NCBI RefSeq assembly: GCF_002995785.1
Contig: NZ_PVXO01000008.1
Location: forward strand, 1 to 59,344
Reading direction: 5' to 3'
Length of the DNA stretch: 59,344 nt
From: Clostridium liquoris
Lineage (GTDB): Bacteria > Bacillota > Clostridia > Clostridiales > Clostridiaceae
The notes beneath the pieces were generated by a model. The model had not been told where the DNA came from. It was given only the letters and a program-made list of their open reading frames with translations, and ran no database searches. Position numbers and translations under genes: made by a program. Of this stretch, positions 28,866 through 38,173 are shown one piece after another (the stretch's first letter is position 1; each line of letters begins with the position of its first letter).

Positions 28866-29327
28866 TTAAAATTCTACTTTCAATTTAACTTTATGCAATT
28901 TTTCTCTTGGGATATCTATCTCTTTTCCTGCATCTTCTATCTTTATACAAGCACTATCGAAGCCTATTAATTTACCTTCATATTTCCTACTTCCATTGAA
29001 TATGGATGATAATTTTATAGTAACATAGCTATTTAAATATCTTTCAAAATGTTTATCGTTGTGTAATTCCCTCTCAATTCCTGGCGATGATACTTCTAGA
29101 TAATAACTCTTTTCTATTGGATCAACTTCATCTAACATTTCGCTTACAGCTCTGCTTACTTTTTCGCAATCGTCAAGTTTTACTCCAGCTTCATTATCTA
29201 TATATACTCTTAAATAATTTTCTCCGCTTTCTTTTACAAATTCTAAATGATATAATTCATAATTTAACTTAGTAACTATAGGCTCTATTAATATAATAAG
29301 TTTTTTGATTAAATCTTCATTCATCAT
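28866..29327 (-). CDS. rimP: Ribosome maturation factor RimP
   Basis: A 153-aa 30S assembly factor. LEFVKESGENYLRVYIDNEAGVKLDDCEKVSRAVSEMLDEVDPI and YYLEVSSPGIERELHN are typical segments. It is the first gene of the nusA-infB transcript here, preceded by a promoter and a two-hairpin leader. GGAGGGAT lies upstream of the first of two ATGs. Confidence 0.94.
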   Translation of the reverse strand: MMNEDLIKKLIILIEPIVTKLNYELYHLEFVKESGENYLRVYIDNEAGVKLDDCEKVSRAVSEMLDEVDPIEKSYYLEVSSPGIERELHNDKHFERYLNSYVTIKLSSIFNGSRKYEGKLIGFDSACIKIEDAGKEIDIPREKLHKVKLKVEF

Positions 29328-29388
29328 AGCAATCCCTCCTTATTTATTATTTTGCAGCAAATTATAACTTACATACCACATTAATTTA

Positions 29389-29412
29389 AAAACGCAACAA
29401 AAGTTGCGTTTT
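29389..29412 (-). terminator. Terminator or attenuator hairpin in the rimP leader
   Basis: A perfect 10-bp stem AAAACGCAAC/GTTGCGTTTT with a 4-base loop and five U in all at the 3' edge. It lies between the rimP promoter and rimP, so it would cut the transcript short unless relieved. Confidence 0.75.
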
Positions 29413-29423
29413 ATACAAATAGA

Positions 29424-29447
29424 AAGAGCGGGCTTATACCCACTCTT
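29424..29447 (-). ncRNA. Conserved-looking leader hairpin upstream of rimP
   Basis: Transcribed AAGAGUGGG, 6-base loop, CCCGCUCUU (9 bp, one G-U). I recall an AAGAGUGGG/CCCACUCUU hairpin ahead of rimP in other Firmicutes, similar in position to the proteobacterial rimP leader, but have not verified this. It comes first in the leader, ahead of the hairpin at 29389. Confidence 0.55.
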
Positions 29448-29484
29448 CTCCGTCAAATAATTATCAGTAATCTTACTAGTTTTA

Positions 29485-29513
29485 ATTGTAACATAACGAA
29501 TAGGTTATTTCAA
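29485..29513 (-). promoter_or_regulatory. Sigma-A promoter of the rimP-nusA-infB operon
   Basis: TTGAAA (29513-29508), 17 bases, TACAAT (29490-29485). The start is expected near 29478, giving a leader of about 150 bases that contains both hairpins. Confidence 0.75.
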
Positions 29514-29602
29514 GAAAAAGTTAACATTTATATTTATAGTATATCCATTTATTATAAATTAAACAGCAATAATTGACCAGATACATACTTTTATTTTTTA
29601 CC

Positions 29603-30652
29603 TTACATATCTTTTATTTCTTTTAATAATTCTTCTACAAGTTCATTTTCCTTAACCTTTTTAATTATCTTGCCTTTTTTAAATATAAGTCCCTCTCCTT
29701 TACCTCCAGCAATTCCTATATCGGCTTCCCTTGCCTCACCTGGTCCATTTACTACACAGCCCATTACAGCAACTTTAATATTTTTATTCATTCCTTCTAA
29801 TCCTTTTTCCACTTCTTGGGCGATCTTTATTAGATTTATTTCAGTTCTGCCACAGGTAGGACAAGATATAAATTCTAGTCCCTTATGGGAAAGCCCTAAA
29901 GACTTTAATATTTCCTTACCAGTTTTAATTTCTTCTATTGGGTCTCCAGTAAGAGATACCCTTATGGTATCACCTATGCCTTCAGCTAAAAGTGTGCCTA
30001 TACCAATACTTGACTTTATAGCTCCTCTCCATAAAGTCCCGGCTTCTGTTACTCCAAGATGAAGTGGATAATCTACTTTCCCAGAAATCAATCTATAACT
30101 ATCTATCATCTGCATAACATTAGAAGATTTAATAGATATTACTATATCAGAAAAATTAACCTGTTCTAATATTTTTACATGCTGTAAGGCACTCTCCACT
30201 AAGGCTTCTGAGCTCACACCTCCATATTTTCTCAGCAATTCTTTATCCAAAGACCCAGAATTCACCCCTATCCTTATTGGAATATTTTTCTCCTTAGCCC
30301 GCTCTGCTACTTCCTTTACTCTATTTTGATTTCCAATATTCCCAGGATTAATTCTAAGAGCTGATACTCCATTTTCTATAGACTTTAAAGCTAATCTATA
30401 GTCAAAATGAATATCTGCTACTAAAGGTATATTTATTCTTTTTACTATATGTTTTATTGCATCAGCAGCCTGTTCATCAGGCACTGCACATCTTATTATT
30501 TCACAGCCAGCACTTTCTAATTCTAAAATTTGTTCTACTGTTGCATCTACATTTCTAGTATCAGTATTTGTCATTGATTGAAGGGATATTGGGGCATCTC
30601 CTCCCACATACAGGTTTCCCACTTTTACTTTTTTTGTTCTTACTCTTTCCAT
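29603..30652 (-). CDS. ispG: 4-hydroxy-3-methylbut-2-enyl diphosphate synthase
   Basis: A 349-aa [4Fe-4S] enzyme of the MEP isoprenoid pathway. An N-terminal TIM barrel (SMTNTDTRN, DIHFDYRLAL) leads to the C-terminal cluster domain with CPTCGRTEINL and AVMGCVVNGPGEA. dxr lies two genes upstream, so two MEP steps sit together. AGGAG precedes the ATG. Confidence 0.96.
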   Translation of the reverse strand: MERVRTKKVKVGNLYVGGDAPISLQSMTNTDTRNVDATVEQILELESAGCEIIRCAVPDEQAADAIKHIVKRINIPLVADIHFDYRLALKSIENGVSALRINPGNIGNQNRVKEVAERAKEKNIPIRIGVNSGSLDKELLRKYGGVSSEALVESALQHVKILEQVNFSDIVISIKSSNVMQMIDSYRLISGKVDYPLHLGVTEAGTLWRGAIKSSIGIGTLLAEGIGDTIRVSLTGDPIEEIKTGKEILKSLGLSHKGLEFISCPTCGRTEINLIKIAQEVEKGLEGMNKNIKVAVMGCVVNGPGEAREADIGIAGGKGEGLIFKKGKIIKKVKENELVEELLKEIKDM

Positions 30653-30663
30653 TTAATCATCTC

Positions 30664-31686
30664 CTAGAACTTAACGGGGTATAGTATATCTTTTATAGTG
30701 ACTAACACCATTAATGTCATAAGTAAAGCAAAGCCAATGTAGTTTATAATTCCAACTTTATTGCTGTCAAACTTTCTCTTGGTTATGATTTCTACTAAGA
30801 ATAAAATAATCCAACCTCCATCTAAAGCTGGAAATGGAATTATGTTAAATATAGCTAATTGTACGCTTAAATATGCTGCAAAGGATAATAAGCTGAAAAG
30901 TCCTGCCTTAGCTGCTTCTCCTGATACCTTTATAATAGTTATAGGTCCTCCAAAATCATTTAGAGAAACCTTTCCCTTAAAAATAGTGCCTAAAAATCCA
31001 AAGGTTTGTGATATGAGGGAATTTGTTTCCACGAAACCATAAGAAATGGATTCACTCATAGTTGGATTCTTTATAATCGATGGATAAATACCTACCATAT
31101 ATCTGTTTTCTTTTTCATTCTTTACTGGAGTTAATTTTACAGATTTTGTTTCATTAGCTCTTTTGTAAGTAATGTTTAAAGAATTACCATTATTAGTGTA
31201 AACCTCCGTTACAAAATCCTCCCAAGTAAGTATTTTCTTATCATTTACCTTTAATATTTTATCTCCCTTTTGCATACCTGCAATTTGTGCTGGATTATTA
31301 GGTTCTACCTTATCCACTATAGGAGCCATATATCCTCTATTAGCTGCAATAATTGCAAATAATACTATTGCTAATATTAAATTCATAAAAGGACCTGCCG
31401 CAACTATACTTAATTTTTGTAATGAAGATTTATTAGAAAATGCTCCTTCATCATTGGTTGTTTCTCCATCCTCGCCTAACATTCTTACATATCCACCTAT
31501 TGGCAATGCTTTAACATTATACTGAGTCTCTCCCTTTTTTAAACCAAATAATTTAGGCCCCATACCTATAGAAAATTCCTCTACTTTAACTCCATTTAGT
31601 TTTGATAAAGTAAAATGCCCAAGTTCATGAACAATTACCAATAAGCCAAAGGCGAAGATTGCACCAATTATATTTATTATATTCAC
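30664..31686 (-). CDS. rseP: RIP-type zinc metalloprotease RseP/RasP
   Basis: A 340-aa site-2 intramembrane protease. HELGH (20-24) lies in the first helix; a PDZ domain spans about 110-190; the second active-site motif FPALDGG is near 288. Homologues cut anti-sigma factors and leftover signal peptides. The start is GTG at 31686, 7 bases after AAGGAGG; the overlapping ATG runs into TGA. It sits between dxr and ispG as usual. Confidence 0.94.
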   Translation of the reverse strand: MNIINIIGAIFAFGLLVIVHELGHFTLSKLNGVKVEEFSIGMGPKLFGLKKGETQYNVKALPIGGYVRMLGEDGETTNDEGAFSNKSSLQKLSIVAAGPFMNLILAIVLFAIIAANRGYMAPIVDKVEPNNPAQIAGMQKGDKILKVNDKKILTWEDFVTEVYTNNGNSLNITYKRANETKSVKLTPVKNEKENRYMVGIYPSIIKNPTMSESISYGFVETNSLISQTFGFLGTIFKGKVSLNDFGGPITIIKVSGEAAKAGLFSLLSFAAYLSVQLAIFNIIPFPALDGGWIILFLVEIITKRKFDSNKVGIINYIGFALLMTLMVLVTIKDILYPVKF

Positions 31687-31706
31687 ATATATTCCTCCTT
31701 AAATAT

Positions 31707-32864
31707 TTATGTTAAATACTTACTGTTTACATATTCTTTTACCCTTTTATCTGTTTCTATTATTTCTTCTATAGTAAATTTCTCTTTTGAGCAGAATTTT
31801 TCCATAGCATCTTCTAAAATATCTCCTATAGTGAGAAATTTTATTCTTTTATTTAAAAATAGTTCTACCGCTGCTTCATTAGCTGCATTTAAAATTGCAG
31901 GCATTAATCCTTTTGCTTTACCTGCCTCATAGGCAAGCTTTAATGGTCTAAAGGTCTTCATATCTGGTTTCTCAAAGGTTAGACTTTTTATAGTATAAAA
32001 ATCTAGCTTTTCTATAATAGCTTCTTTTCTTTCTGGATAATTAAAAGCATATTGAATAGGCAGTCTCATATCTGCAGCAGCCAGCTGAGCAATAATACTT
32101 CCGTCCTTATACTCTACCATGGAATGTACTATACTTTCTGGATGCACAACCACTTGAATATCATCGTAATCTACATCAAATAGAAAATGAGCTTCAATAA
32201 CCTCTAATCCTTTGTTCATAAGAGTAGCTGAATCTATAGATATCTTTTTACCCATATTCCATTTTGGATGCTTTAACGCTTCATCTACAGTTACATTTTT
32301 TAGCTCCTCCCTACTCTTTCCCCTAAAAGGGCCTCCTGAAGCAGTCAATAGTATCTTATTTACATCCTTATAAGAATTTCCTCTTAGACACTGAAATATA
32401 GCCCCATGCTCAGAGTCAACCGGAAGTATTTTAACATTGTTCTTAAGGGCTTCTTCCATTATTATTTCTCCTGCCACAACTAAAGTTTCTTTATTAGCTA
32501 AGGCTATGTCCTTTCCTGACTGTATAGCTTTTAGAGTTGGATATAATCCTATCATTCCAACTACAGAAGTTAAAACCATATCTACCTCATCTAATGACGC
32601 TATAGTATTTAAACCCTCTATTCCTAAAAGTACTTCCGTATTTTTATTATTTTCTTTACAATAAATCTTTACTTTTTCGTAAGCAATGCTATCCATTAAA
32701 GTTGCAAACCTTGGATTGAATTCATTAATAATATCAATTATCTTTTTCCAGCTTTTATTTGCAGAAATAGCACTCAATGAAAAACTATCTCTTTCTCTTC
32801 TAATCACATCTAAAGCTTGGGTTCCTATAGAGCCTGTGGCCCCAAGTATACATATATTTTTCAA
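31707..32864 (-). CDS. dxr: 1-deoxy-D-xylulose 5-phosphate reductoisomerase
   Basis: A 385-aa NADPH-dependent enzyme of the MEP pathway. The Rossmann motif ILGATGSIGTQALDVI opens the protein; ALANKETLVVAGE and PVDSEHGAIFQCL carry metal- and substrate-binding residues; SGGPFRG is the flexible loop. The start is TTG with GGAG 8 bases upstream. Confidence 0.96.
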   Translation of the reverse strand: MKNICILGATGSIGTQALDVIRRERDSFSLSAISANKSWKKIIDIINEFNPRFATLMDSIAYEKVKIYCKENNKNTEVLLGIEGLNTIASLDEVDMVLTSVVGMIGLYPTLKAIQSGKDIALANKETLVVAGEIIMEEALKNNVKILPVDSEHGAIFQCLRGNSYKDVNKILLTASGGPFRGKSREELKNVTVDEALKHPKWNMGKKISIDSATLMNKGLEVIEAHFLFDVDYDDIQVVVHPESIVHSMVEYKDGSIIAQLAAADMRLPIQYAFNYPERKEAIIEKLDFYTIKSLTFEKPDMKTFRPLKLAYEAGKAKGLMPAILNAANEAAVELFLNKRIKFLTIGDILEDAMEKFCSKEKFTIEEIIETDKRVKEYVNSKYLT

Positions 32865-32900
32865 TATAACATCTCCTTTATCGGCTTAGCTTTAGTAAAG

Positions 32901-33869
32901 TTACATTTCCAATATACTTTTACATACTATTATGTATAGTGGTGCAGTGATAATTCCAATTATACCAAAGACCTTTAGTCCAATATACAAGGCTAGTATG
33001 GTAAATATGGGATGCACCTCTAATTTACTGCTCATGAATTTCGCCTCCATAATCTGCCTAATAATAAACAGCATTATATAAAGACAAATCAATCCAAAGG
33101 CAATAATAAAATCCCCTGTGGAAATCTTATAAAATATTAAAGGCATAAATACAATTATTGTTCCAACATAAGGCAATAAATCCAGTGTACCACAGATTAT
33201 ACCTAATATAATATAGTTTTCTATATTCAAAGCCATGAAGCCAAATATTGTTTCTATCATAGTTACTAAAATTAAAAGTATTTCTACCTTAAATATATTT
33301 TTAATATCTTTAAATTTCTCTTCTATGAAATTTACTTGTTTTGGTGGAATAAAATTTTTAACCCAGTTAAATATAACATATTTATCTACCAAAATAAAGT
33401 AAGCAACTATATTACCTACAAAATAATTTACTATGCTATCTGTAGTATAAACTGCCCCTTTTCTTAAAAAATTACTATTAAGAATGTTATAATAATATTT
33501 TTCCAATTCCTTATTTAGTCCTGCAAAATTTATGTTTAAGCTCTTACTCAATTTATCTAAACTATTTACTACCTTTACTATACTGTCAATAATTATATCC
33601 TTAACGCTATATATCCAATTGCCAATATAAATTATAAAAATTAATAAAAGTATATTCACAAATACTATGCTTATAATTCCCATAGCTTTTTTATTAATTA
33701 TGTGCAATTCATTTAAAAGGTTGTATATTGGACTGCAAAGGAAAAGCAAAAACATAATTATAAAAAAAGGTTTAAAATATATTTTTATAAATAAAGTCAG
33801 CATTACAAATATCACAAGGGCAAAAAAACAATATATTAGTTTCTTATTTCTATTTTTACTATATAACAA
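32901..33869 (-). CDS. AI-2E family permease (YtvI-like)
   Basis: A 322-aa membrane protein with seven or eight hydrophobic segments. DLLPYVGTIIVFMP at about 240-255 is the hallmark of the AI-2 exporter/UPF0118 family, and the arrangement is closest to the sporulation protein YtvI. The start is TTG at 33869, 10 bases from GGAG; an upstream ATG is out of frame and stops after five codons. It is an extra gene between cdsA and dxr, which I would expect side by side. The substrate is unknown. Confidence 0.8.
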   Translation of the reverse strand: MLYSKNRNKKLIYCFFALVIFVMLTLFIKIYFKPFFIIMFLLFLCSPIYNLLNELHIINKKAMGIISIVFVNILLLIFIIYIGNWIYSVKDIIIDSIVKVVNSLDKLSKSLNINFAGLNKELEKYYYNILNSNFLRKGAVYTTDSIVNYFVGNIVAYFILVDKYVIFNWVKNFIPPKQVNFIEEKFKDIKNIFKVEILLILVTMIETIFGFMALNIENYIILGIICGTLDLLPYVGTIIVFMPLIFYKISTGDFIIAFGLICLYIMLFIIRQIMEAKFMSSKLEVHPIFTILALYIGLKVFGIIGIITAPLYIIVCKSILEM

Positions 33870-33931
33870 ATATCATTTCTCCACACAAATACTATATAAT
33901 ATTATATTCTGAAATATATGTATATATTAAT

Positions 33932-33968
33932 ATAAAAGTGCAATGCACTTTTATAATTGACAATTGAC
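33932..33968. repeat. Palindrome plus tandem AATTGAC repeat
   Basis: ATAAAAGTGC-AAT-GCACTTTTAT (33932-33954), followed by two tandem copies of AATTGAC (33955-33968) and AGTTAC. The GTGCAATGCAC core is the same as in the terminator at 11302. It resembles intergenic repeats I remember from clostridial genomes. It lies in the 269-base gap between cdsA and the permease gene, and its hairpin could also act as a terminator. Confidence 0.5.
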
Positions 33969-34084
33969 AGTTACAGATAATTTTTCCCCATTAACATTAC
34001 GAAAAATTTCAAATTAAATTTCAGCTTACCTTATGGGAAGGTTCCGTTATTTATTCTTTATTATTTTTTATCTATTATTTAAAA

Positions 34085-34130
34085 TAAGTAAAACACCTAG
34101 AGTTTTTATATACTCTAGGTGTTTTACTTA
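34085..34130 (-). terminator. Terminator after cdsA
   Basis: A perfect 19-bp stem (34085-34103 with 34112-34130) with an 8-base loop, immediately past the cdsA stop. The U-tract is interrupted. It suggests that the permease, dxr, rseP and ispG may need their own promoter, which I could not place with confidence. Confidence 0.8.
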
Positions 34131-34138
34131 TATATTTA

Positions 34139-34936
34139 TTAAATTCCTACTATAAAACTTAAGTAATAAAATACCACTACTGAAGAAAATAGTATACTAT
34201 CAAATCTGTCTAATATTCCACCGTGACCTGGAATTAAATTGCTATAGTCTTTTACTCCTGTGTATCTTTTTATGGAGGATGCCACCAAATCTCCAAATTG
34301 AACTAGTATTCCACATAATGCTCCTAGTATAAAGAAATGTATTATAGGTATATTTACACCTTTATTAACTATAAACACTCCAAATAAACCGCAGGATAAT
34401 GTACTTCCAAAAAATCCTCCTATAGATCCCTCAATAGTTTTCTTAGGGCTTACATTTGGGCACAGCTTATGCTTACCAAAGTATTTTCCTGCATAGTAAG
34501 CGGAAGTATCGCATACCCAGGAGGATAGGAATATAAGCCATACTAGATAATTGCCATAATCTTTATTATTTACTAATACTATAAAGCTAAAAAATACTGG
34601 TATATACAAAAATCCCAATAAAGTAGTAGCCACATCAATAAAAGTATATTTTATATTTATAACTGGTATAGTTAAGCATATTAAAGTTGACAAAATAATT
34701 ATATAAAAAAATAAATCCGTATTTATTTTTTCCCCCAAGGTTAAATAGTATATTATACATAATATATATCCAACCATGCTAAAAGCATGTATATTCTTTT
34801 CTTTTAATACCTTATAGAATTCATACATTCCACCTAATGAAAGAATAAGAACTAAAGATTTTAAGAATACCCCTCCAATAAATAAAAAAATTAAAAGAGG
34901 TGATAATATAATGGCTCCTAAATATCTCTTATTCAC
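34139..34936 (-). CDS. cdsA: Phosphatidate cytidylyltransferase
   Basis: A 265-aa integral membrane enzyme that makes CDP-diacylglycerol, the substrate of pgsA. The C-terminal signature (GDLVASSIKRYTGVKDYSNLIPGHGGILDRFDS) is complete, at about 211-243. The start is GTG with AGGAG 8 bases upstream. uppS precedes it by 24 bases. Confidence 0.95.
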   Translation of the reverse strand: MNKRYLGAIILSPLLIFLFIGGVFLKSLVLILSLGGMYEFYKVLKEKNIHAFSMVGYILCIIYYLTLGEKINTDLFFYIIILSTLICLTIPVINIKYTFIDVATTLLGFLYIPVFFSFIVLVNNKDYGNYLVWLIFLSSWVCDTSAYYAGKYFGKHKLCPNVSPKKTIEGSIGGFFGSTLSCGLFGVFIVNKGVNIPIIHFFILGALCGILVQFGDLVASSIKRYTGVKDYSNLIPGHGGILDRFDSILFSSVVVFYYLSFIVGI

Positions 34937-34960
34937 TTTATCAGCTCCTAAATGTTGTTT

Positions 34961-35722
34961 TTATTTTATACCGCCATATCTTCTATCCCTATTTTGAAAG
35001 TCATAAATTGCTTCATGTAAGCACTCACCGTTAAAATCAGGCCATTTTATATCCGAATACCAAAATTCTGAATAGGCACACTGCCATATGAGAAAATTAC
35101 TAAGCCTTTTTTCTCCACTTGGTCTAATTATTAAATCTGGATCCGGCATTCCTGCTGTATAAAGATAATTAGAAATTGTATCCTCATCTATATCCTCTTC
35201 CAAAACCTTACCCTCTTTAATATCCTTATATAATAATTTTACAGCTCTTACAATTTCATCTCTGCCGCCATAGTTTAAAGCTAAATTTAATATAAGCCCA
35301 CTATTGTTTTTTGTTTTTTCATAGGCATTTTTTAATTCGTTTTGGCATATCCTTGGCAATTTTGATATATCTCCAATAGTATTTACCACTACATTGTTTT
35401 CATGTAATTCTGCTATTTCCTTTTTTAAATACTCAACTAATAGCCTCATAAGAGCATTTATTTCATCTTTAGGTCTTTTCCAATTCTCCGTAGAAAAAGC
35501 ATACAAAGTTAAATATTTAACCCCTATTTTATCGCATTCCTTTACTATTCCCCTGATAGCTTCAACTCCAGCTCTATGTCCCATGGTTCTAGGAAGTTTT
35601 CTTTCCTTTGCCCATCTGCCATTTCCATCCATTATTATTCCAATATGTTTTGGTATATTATTCATATCTAATGATATATAAGGCTTTTTATCCTTAGCTT
35701 TATCATTAAAAAACTTCCACAT
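34961..35722 (-). CDS. uppS: Undecaprenyl diphosphate synthase
   Basis: A 253-aa cis-prenyltransferase that makes the C55 carrier for wall synthesis. IIMDGNGRWAKERKLPRTMGHRAG (about 29-52) contains the catalytic aspartate; STENWKRP and the C-terminal DPDLIIRPSGEKRLSNFLIWQ are diagnostic. Its product would feed the polyprenyl-phosphate pool used by the cassette at 5405-7901. GGAGAG precedes the ATG. Confidence 0.96.
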   Translation of the reverse strand: MWKFFNDKAKDKKPYISLDMNNIPKHIGIIMDGNGRWAKERKLPRTMGHRAGVEAIRGIVKECDKIGVKYLTLYAFSTENWKRPKDEINALMRLLVEYLKKEIAELHENNVVVNTIGDISKLPRICQNELKNAYEKTKNNSGLILNLALNYGGRDEIVRAVKLLYKDIKEGKVLEEDIDEDTISNYLYTAGMPDPDLIIRPSGEKRLSNFLIWQCAYSEFWYSDIKWPDFNGECLHEAIYDFQNRDRRYGGIK

Positions 35723-35758
35723 ACAGCTCTCTCCATTTCAATCTCTATTTTACTAATA

Positions 35759-35780
35759 AAACCTGCGTAACCGCAGGTTT
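35759..35780 (-). terminator. Terminator after frr
   Basis: AAACCTGCG/CGCAGGTTT, 9 bp with a TAAC loop, followed by UUUUAUUA on the minus strand. Confidence 0.75.
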
Positions 35781-35794
35781 ATAAATTAAATTTA

Positions 35795-36352
35795 TTATAC
35801 AGTCATAACTTCTTTTTCTTTTACCTCTAATATTTTGTCAACTTCCTTAATAAAGTTATCAGTTCTCTTTTGAATATCTTCTTCTGCCTTCTTAATTTCA
35901 TCTTCTGATATATCTGATTCTTTTTTAAGAGCTTTTATCTTATCATTGCAATCTCTTCTTATAGATCTTATAGCTATTTTAGTTTCTTCTCCAGTTTTCT
36001 TTATGGTTTTAACTATATTTTTTCTTGTTTCTTCAGTAAGTTCTGGTATTAATAATCTAATAACTGTTCCATCGTTATTTGGATTTAATCCTAAATCTGA
36101 TTTTAATATAGCCTTTTCTATTGCTTTTATTGCAGTTTTATCCCAAGGTTGGATTTGTAGAATTCTTGATTCTGGTACAGATATACTAGCTATCTGACTT
36201 ATTGGAGTTATAGAGCCATAGTATTCAACTTCTATTTTATCCAACATAGCAGGGGTAGCTCTTCCAGCCTTCATGGAAGCCAATTCCTTTTGTAACACAT
36301 TAATTGTCTTTTCCATTTTCTCATCAGCTATAGATATTATTTCCTTTATCAT
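35795..36352 (-). CDS. frr: Ribosome recycling factor
   Basis: A 185-aa factor that splits post-termination ribosomes with EF-G. KMEKTINVLQKELASMKAGRATPAMLD and ESRILQIQPWDKTAIKAIEKAI are typical; the C-terminal helix is highly charged. GGAGG precedes the ATG; pyrH is 13 bases upstream. Confidence 0.96.
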   Translation of the reverse strand: MIKEIISIADEKMEKTINVLQKELASMKAGRATPAMLDKIEVEYYGSITPISQIASISVPESRILQIQPWDKTAIKAIEKAILKSDLGLNPNNDGTVIRLLIPELTEETRKNIVKTIKKTGEETKIAIRSIRRDCNDKIKALKKESDISEDEIKKAEEDIQKRTDNFIKEVDKILEVKEKEVMTV

Positions 36353-36365
36353 TAAAAATACCTCC

Positions 36366-37079
36366 TTATTCTTTAGACACTATAGTTCCAATTTTTTCTC
36401 CAGTAACTGCTTTCTTGATATTCTCTGGAGAATCAAGTCCAAAAACTAATATAGGAATATTATTGTCCATACATAATGAAGTAGCAGTAGAATCCATAAC
36501 CTGTAAACCTCTATCTAATACATCTATGTATGAAAGTTTTTCAAATTTTTTAGCATCTGAATATTTATGTGGATCTTTGTCATATACTCCATCAACCTTT
36601 TTGGCAAGCAGTATTACATCTGCTTCTATTTCAGCTGCTCTTAATGCTGCTGTAGTATCTGTTGAAAAATATGGATTCCCAGTTCCTGCAGCAAAAATTA
36701 CTACTCTTCCCTTTTCTAAATGTCTCATGGCACGTCTTCTTATAAAAGGTTCTGCTATTTCTTTCATCTCTATGGCTGTTTGAACCCTTGTGTTAACACC
36801 TAACTGCTCTAAAGAATCCTGTAATGCCAATGCATTTATACAAGTAGCAAGCATACCCATATAATCAGCGGTGGTTCTATCCATATCCTCACCATTTCTA
36901 CCCCTCCAGATATTTCCTCCGCCAACTACTGCGCCAATTTCTACTCCTATATCCACAAGTTCTTTTATTTCTTTTGATATTGTTTTAACTACTTCAAAAT
37001 CTATTCCATATCCATTTTTACCTGACAAAGCTTCTCCTGAAAGCTTCAACATTATTCTTTTATATTTAATATTATTCAT
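36366..37079 (-). CDS. pyrH: Uridylate kinase
   Basis: A 237-aa bacterial UMP kinase of the amino acid kinase fold. [44 protein letters not shown] and [20 protein letters not shown] appear in order. GGAGG is 10 bases from the ATG. It is part of the frr-pyrH pair downstream of the tsf terminator. Confidence 0.97.
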   Translation of the reverse strand: MNNIKYKRIMLKLSGEALSGKNGYGIDFEVVKTISKEIKELVDIGVEIGAVVGGGNIWRGRNGEDMDRTTADYMGMLATCINALALQDSLEQLGVNTRVQTAIEMKEIAEPFIRRRAMRHLEKGRVVIFAAGTGNPYFSTDTTAALRAAEIEADVILLAKKVDGVYDKDPHKYSDAKKFEKLSYIDVLDRGLQVMDSTATSLCMDNNIPILVFGLDSPENIKKAVTGEKIGTIVSKE

Positions 37080-37148
37080 ATATATTATACCTCCAAATTG
37101 TTAAAAATTACATAGTAATTTTAAAATTTACCGAATTTTCATTTTAAA

Positions 37149-37175
37149 AAAAGAGAACACGCAGTGTTCTCTTTT
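37149..37175 (-). terminator. Terminator after tsf
   Basis: AAAAGAGAACAC/GTGTTCTCTTTT, 12 bp with a 3-base loop, then a run of seven U on the minus strand, 3 bases past the stop codon. Confidence 0.9.
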
Positions 37176-37178
37176 AAG

Positions 37179-38102
37179 TTATTTCCCTTGCTGCATTTGT
37201 TTTCTAACTTCTTCAGCAAAATCTTCTTGTTTCTTTTCGATTCCTTCTCCTCTTTCATATCTTACATATCCAGTAACCTTAATTTCTGCTCCAACTTCCT
37301 TGGATTTTTCCTGAAGGTACTTTGTTATAGTTAAATCAGAATTCTTTACCCAAACCTGTTCAATTAAGCAGTTTTCCTTATAATATTTTTGAATCCTTCC
37401 TTCAACTATTTTATCAACGATTTTTTCTGGTTTCCCTTCATTTAATGCCTGTACTCTGTATATTTCTTTTTCTTTATTTAAAGCATCTGTATCAATTTCA
37501 TCTCTATTTAAGCATAGAGGATTTGTAGCTGCAACCTGCATTGCTATATCCTTAGCAACTTCAGATAATACTTCACTTTCTTTTTCACATTCAATTTTTA
37601 CTAAAACTCCAATTCTTCCGCCACCATGAATATAGCTTTCAACTACTCCATTCTCAACTGTGAAATTACTGAATCTTCTTACAGACATATTTTCGCCAAG
37701 TTTAGCAATTAATGCTGTAACAGCATCTTTAATTGATATATTTTCATCGGTTATGTATTTTTCTTCAATAAATCCTTCTGTAGTGGTTTCTGTAGTAGTT
37801 GCTGCCATCTTAGCAACATTTGCAACCAATGTTTTAAAGTCATCATTTGCTGCAACGAAGTCAGTTTCACAGTTAACTTCTACTATAGAACCTGATTTTT
37901 TATCTTCGGATATATATGTTTTAACTAAGCCTTCTGATGCTATTCTGCCAGCCTTTTTAGCTGCTGCAGCTAATCCTTTTTCTCTTAAAAGTTCTATAGC
38001 CTTCTCTACATCTCCATTAGTTTCTGATAAGGCCTTTTTGCAGTCCATCATACCTGCTCCAGTTCTTTCTCTTAAATCCTTTACCATCTGCGCAGTTATC
38101 AT
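37179..38102 (-). CDS. tsf: Elongation factor Ts
   Basis: A 307-aa nucleotide exchange factor for EF-Tu. [39 protein letters not shown] is the N-terminal UBA-like region, and [14 protein letters not shown] marks the core. GGGAGGG precedes the ATG. It follows rpsB across an imperfect hairpin. Confidence 0.97.
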   Translation of the reverse strand: MITAQMVKDLRERTGAGMMDCKKALSETNGDVEKAIELLREKGLAAAAKKAGRIASEGLVKTYISEDKKSGSIVEVNCETDFVAANDDFKTLVANVAKMAATTTETTTEGFIEEKYITDENISIKDAVTALIAKLGENMSVRRFSNFTVENGVVESYIHGGGRIGVLVKIECEKESEVLSEVAKDIAMQVAATNPLCLNRDEIDTDALNKEKEIYRVQALNEGKPEKIVDKIVEGRIQKYYKENCLIEQVWVKNSDLTITKYLQEKSKEVGAEIKVTGYVRYERGEGIEKKQEDFAEEVRKQMQQGK

Positions 38103-38135
38103 AATCTATACCCTCCCGTGCTTTACGATTTTTTA

Positions 38136-38168
38136 AAAGGTAAATGAAGAAAATCTTCATCTACCTTT
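38136..38168 (-). terminator. Imperfect hairpin between rpsB and tsf
   Basis: AAAGGTA-ATGAAGA/TCTTCAT-TACCTTT, 14 pairs with one A/C mismatch and a 3-base loop. The U-tract is only four long, so it is more likely an attenuator or mRNA-processing site between the two cistrons than a full stop. Confidence 0.5.
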
Positions 38169-38173
38169 AATTT

